A stretch of 7,534 nucleotides of DNA from NCBI GenBank assembly GCA_030598645.1, contig JAUVPN010000128.1, positions 1 to 7,534 of the forward strand, given 5' to 3'. This document shows positions 5,484 through 7,534 of this stretch, piece after piece. Within the stretch, counting starts at the first letter, position 1. Every line of letters begins with the position of its first letter. The DNA is from Hyphomicrobium sp. GTDB lineage: Bacteria > Pseudomonadota > Alphaproteobacteria > Rhizobiales > Hyphomicrobiaceae. The notes under the pieces are model-generated. The model was not told where the DNA came from, did not search any database, and saw only the letters and a list, made by a program, of their open reading frames with translations. The translations under genes were made by a program, and so were the position numbers.

Positions 5484-6262
5484 TTGATATCTCATCGTTG
5501 GCGCTTCTTAAGGGGAAGAAAGCACTCGTCGTCGGTATCGCCAATAATCAATCGATTGCATGGGGCTGCGCCAAGGCCTTTCACGCGTTCGGAGCCGACC
5601 TGGCAATCACGTATCTAAACGAGAAGGCCAAGCGGTATGTCGATCCACTTGCCAAGGAGGTGGAGGCTTCCATTTACATGCCCCTCGACGTTCAGAAGCC
5701 AGGCGAATTGGAGGCCGTTTTCGAGACGATTAAGAAAAAGTGGCGCAAGATTGATATAGTTGTGCACTCGATTGCTTTCGCTCCAAAGGAAGATCTGCAG
5801 GGGCGCGTCGTCGATTGCTCTAAGGATGGGTTCCTGCTCTCTATGGAACTTTCATGCTGGTCCTTCATTAGGATGGCAAAGTTAGCCGAGCCACTCATGA
5901 AGAACGGCGGAGCCCTATTCACCATGACGTACTATGGCTCCCAAATGGTCGTCGAAAACTACAACATTATGGGGCCGGTCAAGGCAGCGCTGGAGTCAGC
6001 AACGCGTTATCTGGCAGCCGAGCTCGGACCCAAAGGCATCCGGGTCCACGCGATCTCTCCTGGCCCCCTGAAAACGCGGGCGGCATCGGGAATAAGCGAC
6101 TTCGACAAGCTCATATTAAAGGCACAATCGAAGGCGCCGAGCCGCAGCCTGGTCTCGATCCAGGACGTCGGGGTCGCGGTCGCATTCCTCGCGATGAACG
6201 GAGCCAAGCTGATCACCGGCGAGACGCTCTATATCGATGGCGGCTATCATATTATAGACTGA
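5480..6262 (+). CDS. fabI: enoyl-ACP reductase, FabI type
   Basis: This 260-residue short-chain dehydrogenase-like protein has the FabI layout: a nucleotide-binding GIANNQSIAWG loop (19-29), VVHSIAFAP (94-102), and the catalytic Tyr151, Tyr161 and Lys168 in TYYGSQMVVENYNIMGPVK, with the FabI spacing Y-x9-Y-x6-K. Then come SPGPLKTRAASGI (193-205) and ETLYIDGGYHI near the end. FabI reduces the trans-2 double bond of enoyl-ACP with NAD(P)H in the last step of each fatty-acid elongation round. AGGAGA (5467-5472) lies 7 bases before the ATG, and the ATGA overlap with ackA suggests translational coupling. Placement in an acyl-phosphate operon, away from fatty-acid genes, suggests a second, specialised copy, perhaps acting on a short enoyl thioester. 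That role is inference; the genome's other FabI is not in view. Confidence 0.92.
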   Translation: MIDISSLALLKGKKALVVGIANNQSIAWGCAKAFHAFGADLAITYLNEKAKRYVDPLAKEVEASIYMPLDVQKPGELEAVFETIKKKWRKIDIVVHSIAFAPKEDLQGRVVDCSKDGFLLSMELSCWSFIRMAKLAEPLMKNGGALFTMTYYGSQMVVENYNIMGPVKAALESATRYLAAELGPKGIRVHAISPGPLKTRAASGISDFDKLILKAQSKAPSRSLVSIQDVGVAVAFLAMNGAKLITGETLYIDGGYHIID

Positions 6263-6367
6263 CGTACGATCCACGATGCCTTGCCGTTGAACGAATTGCC
6301 CGGCAGTCGGAACAATCTAACGCATCGCGCGCAACCAACTAATCGCTGTCGCTGTCACGCATTGACT

Positions 6368-6393
6368 GGTCGGCCCCCATTTTTGGGCTGGCC
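6368..6393 (+). terminator. candidate terminator of the operon
   Basis: GGTCGGCCC (6368-6376) pairs with GGGCTGGCC (6385-6393) in nine pairs, two of them G-T, around the loop CCATTTTT. It lies 105 bases after the fabI stop and no T run follows the stem, so intrinsic termination would be inefficient at best. Confidence 0.35.
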
Positions 6394-6445
6394 TGACGGT
6401 CGTCGTTATGTCCCATAAGGCATCGAGTGATCAGCTGCGTGCGTT

Positions 6446-6473
6446 TTGACCCCGCATGTAGTTAACCTACAAT
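6446..6473 (+). promoter_or_regulatory. sigma70-like promoter before the GNAT gene
   Basis: TTGACC (6446-6451) and TACAAT (6468-6473) are separated by 16 bases and each matches the housekeeping consensus at five of six positions. Transcription would start near 6480, giving a leader of about 110 bases before the GTG at 6592. The inverted repeat TGTAG-TTAAC-CTACA (6457-6471) sits between and over these elements and could be an operator. Confidence 0.5.
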
Positions 6474-6496
6474 CATTGAAATCGGAATCGTGGCCC

Positions 6497-6510
6497 TTGA
6501 TCAAGAACAA
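6497..6510. promoter_or_regulatory. imperfect FixK/FNR-like box
   Basis: TTGATCAAGAACAA keeps TTG-N8-CAA, the invariant part of the FixK2 consensus, but its right half reads ACAA where TCAA or GCAA is expected. It lies 82 bases before the GNAT start and just after the predicted start point of the sigma70-like promoter. With a class II geometry it could serve a second start near 6542 through CATAGT (6530-6535). Confidence 0.25.
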
Positions 6511-6591
6511 GCTGTAGTGACCCGCGCAACATAGTCGCGTACTGGCTCGAGCCCGGCTTCATAAATCGCCTTGCAACTGGATGGGTGATAC

Positions 6592-7146
6592 GTGACCGAC
6601 GTGCAAAACTACGTTGCTTCCGAAACCCTCAAGGACGGTACCCCTGTCACGATACGTGCGATCCGCACTACTGACGGAAGTAGCATCCTCGACGTGTTCG
6701 AGGCTGTAGATCGTGAGTCCATCTATACGCGCTTCTTCGCTTATAAGAAGGAGCTGACGGATGCAGAGCTCCGGCAAATTACCGAAGTAGATTTCGATCA
6801 TGTAGTAGCACTGGTGGTCACGACACCGGCGGAAGATGGCGAGAAGCTGATTGGCGGTGGGCGTTATTTTGCCGAGGTTGCACCCAATTCCTCTCAAAGC
6901 GCAGAAGTAGCCTTCATGACCGATGATCATTACCGCGGACGCGGTGTCGCGAGCCTCATCTTGAGACATCTTGTCCGCATCGGCCGCGAGCAGGGTCTGG
7001 TGCGGTTCGAGGCGGACGTGCTCGCGCAAAACCAGGCAATGCTTTCCGTCTTCCGTCGCAGCGGATTATTGATGAAGCAGCGAAGCGTCGGCAACATCAT
7101 TCATTTGACGCTTGCGCTGGATTCAGATCCTGGGCCCACGCCGTGA
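6592..7146 (+). CDS. GNAT acetyltransferase, Pat-like
   Basis: The 184-residue protein carries one GNAT domain (about 18-160). Visible are the strand AEVAFMT with Glu105, the acetyl-CoA pyrophosphate loop R-G-R-G-V-A at 115-120, and AQNQAMLSVFRRSGL as the later core. The early part, VTIRAIRTTDGSSILDVFEAVDRESIYTRFFAYKKELTDAEL (given here by its ends: VTIRAIR and ELTDAEL), resembles the GNAT domain of Pat/PatZ protein lysine acetyltransferases, which tune acyl-CoA synthetases. The large acyl-CoA-synthetase-like domain and the cAMP domain of other Pat forms are absent. The start is GTG 6592; the ATG at 6581 is out of frame and stops after four codons. Its place beside an acetyl-phosphate operon suggests control of acetyl-CoA enzymes, but the target is unknown. 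Confidence 0.85.
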   Translation: MTDVQNYVASETLKDGTPVTIRAIRTTDGSSILDVFEAVDRESIYTRFFAYKKELTDAELRQITEVDFDHVVALVVTTPAEDGEKLIGGGRYFAEVAPNSSQSAEVAFMTDDHYRGRGVASLILRHLVRIGREQGLVRFEADVLAQNQAMLSVFRRSGLLMKQRSVGNIIHLTLALDSDPGPTP

Positions 7147-7156
7147 TGGGGATCTG
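7124..7156 (+). terminator. hairpin across the GNAT stop codon
   Basis: CAGATCC (7124-7130) pairs perfectly with GGATCTG (7150-7156) over a 19-base loop that contains the stop codon. It has no T run and a long loop, so it is only a weak terminator candidate between two converging genes. Confidence 0.2.
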
Positions 7157-7249
7157 GGTCGGAAAGACCGTCACCGAAATAGTAAGCTTACCGTCTCCGC
7201 GGAGCTCCACTGCGGTGAGACACCTTGGCGTCATTAATGGGCGGCTCCG

Positions 7250-7534
7250 CTACTCAATCGCTCCTTCTTGTAAGAAGAACGAGGCATGCGCCCTCGACAA
7301 CATGCCACCGGGCACGGTGCGCGCGTCGAATCCTTGCTGCAGGAGCAGCCGGGTCGCGTAATATGCGCGCTGCCCCGAGCGGCAAATCACCTGGATCGTC
7401 TTGTCGTGTGGCAGTTCGTCCAGCCGGGCCCGTAACTGCCCGAGGGGAATGTTGACGGCGCCTTCGATGTCTTCCACCGCGAGTTCGAACGGTTCACGCA
7501 CGTCGAGGATCACGCCTTCGCCCACTTCGTGCCA
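7250..7534 (-). CDS. rhodanese domain, C-terminal end of a minus-strand gene (partial)
   Basis: The minus-strand frame is open from the right window edge to a TAG at 7250-7252. It encodes a rhodanese-like domain: VILDVREPFEL, then GAVNIPL, then VICRSGQRAYYATR with the active-site Cys in a CxxGxR loop (Cys codon 7382-7384), and a final GF.ARTVPGGM. Such domains carry sulfur as a Cys persulfide. A GTG at 7525 could start a 91-residue protein, but the frame continues upstream as WHEV to the edge, and WHE(V/L) just before the first strand is usual where a rhodanese domain follows a CoA-disulfide-reductase-type FAD oxidoreductase. I therefore treat it as the C-terminus of a longer protein, though a stand-alone rhodanese is possible. 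It converges on the GNAT gene with 103 bases between. Confidence 0.8.
   Translation of the reverse strand, partial: WHEVGEGVILDVREPFELAVEDIEGAVNIPLGQLRARLDELPHDKTIQVICRSGQRAYYATRLLLQQGFDARTVPGGMLSRAHASFFLQEGAIE

Larger units (their letters stand above)
6263..6591. other. 329-base intergenic region between fabI and the GNAT gene
   Basis: No coding sequence is supported here. The region holds a G/C-rich hairpin (6368-6393) that may end the operon, a sigma70-like promoter (6446-6473) overlapping a short inverted repeat, and an imperfect FixK-like box (6497-6510), all pointing toward the GNAT gene at 6592. Confidence 0.5.

Noticed and set aside
5774..5776. Ala99 of FabI at the position of E. coli Gly93, where changes give triclosan resistance
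   Set aside because: Staphylococcus FabI naturally has Ala at this position and is triclosan-sensitive, so Ala here does not indicate resistance.
6559..7029. 156-residue minus-strand frame over the GNAT gene
   Set aside because: The opposite strand encodes a clear acetyl-CoA binding loop and GNAT core; this frame has no recognisable features.
7143..7455. Short plus-strand frames at the right end
   Set aside because: They lie opposite the rhodanese domain or in the convergent gap and have low-complexity Ser/Arg/Ala composition with no ribosome site.

Overview
The window looks like a chromosomal segment of an alphaproteobacterium, most likely of the Hyphomicrobiales (Bradyrhizobium or Rhodopseudomonas-like). 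This rests on moderately high GC, the protein families present, two perfect FixK/FNR-type boxes (TTGA-N6-TCAA) in intergenic DNA, and a palindromic repeat (ATGTCCGCTTT / AAAGCGGACAT) that I recall as dispersed in such genomes. The taxonomic call is inference; no rRNA or tRNA is present.

Layout. Bases 1-141 hold the last 46 codons of a SAM-dependent methyltransferase. A 274-base gap follows with an inverted repeat, a perfect FixK/FNR box (255-268) and a good -10 element. Next is a small dodecin-family gene (416-631) that lacks the usual flavin-stacking tryptophan. The gap 632-1008 carries three hairpin-forming palindromes, a second perfect FixK/FNR box (914-927) and a 9-bp direct repeat.

The core is a tight four-gene operon on the + strand, 1009-6262: a DUF3141 protein (PHA-synthase-like alpha/beta hydrolase with a Cys-Asp-His triad), a phosphate acetyl/butyryltransferase, an acetate-type kinase and a FabI-type enoyl reductase. 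The last three are joined by a 5-base gap and a 4-base ATGA overlap. Together they could turn an enoyl/acyl thioester into acyl-phosphate and then carboxylate plus ATP. That is a plausible energy-yielding or overflow route when oxygen is scarce, in line with the FixK/FNR box in front.

After a 329-base gap with a sigma70-like promoter, a GNAT acetyltransferase (6592-7146) follows. It resembles the catalytic domain of Pat-type protein lysine acetyltransferases. Converging on it from the right edge is the C-terminal rhodanese domain of a minus-strand gene that runs out of the window. No mobile element, CRISPR array or RNA gene was seen. The best candidate for something not fully described is the DUF3141-Pta-AckA-FabI module and its apparent low-oxygen control together with the dodecin.
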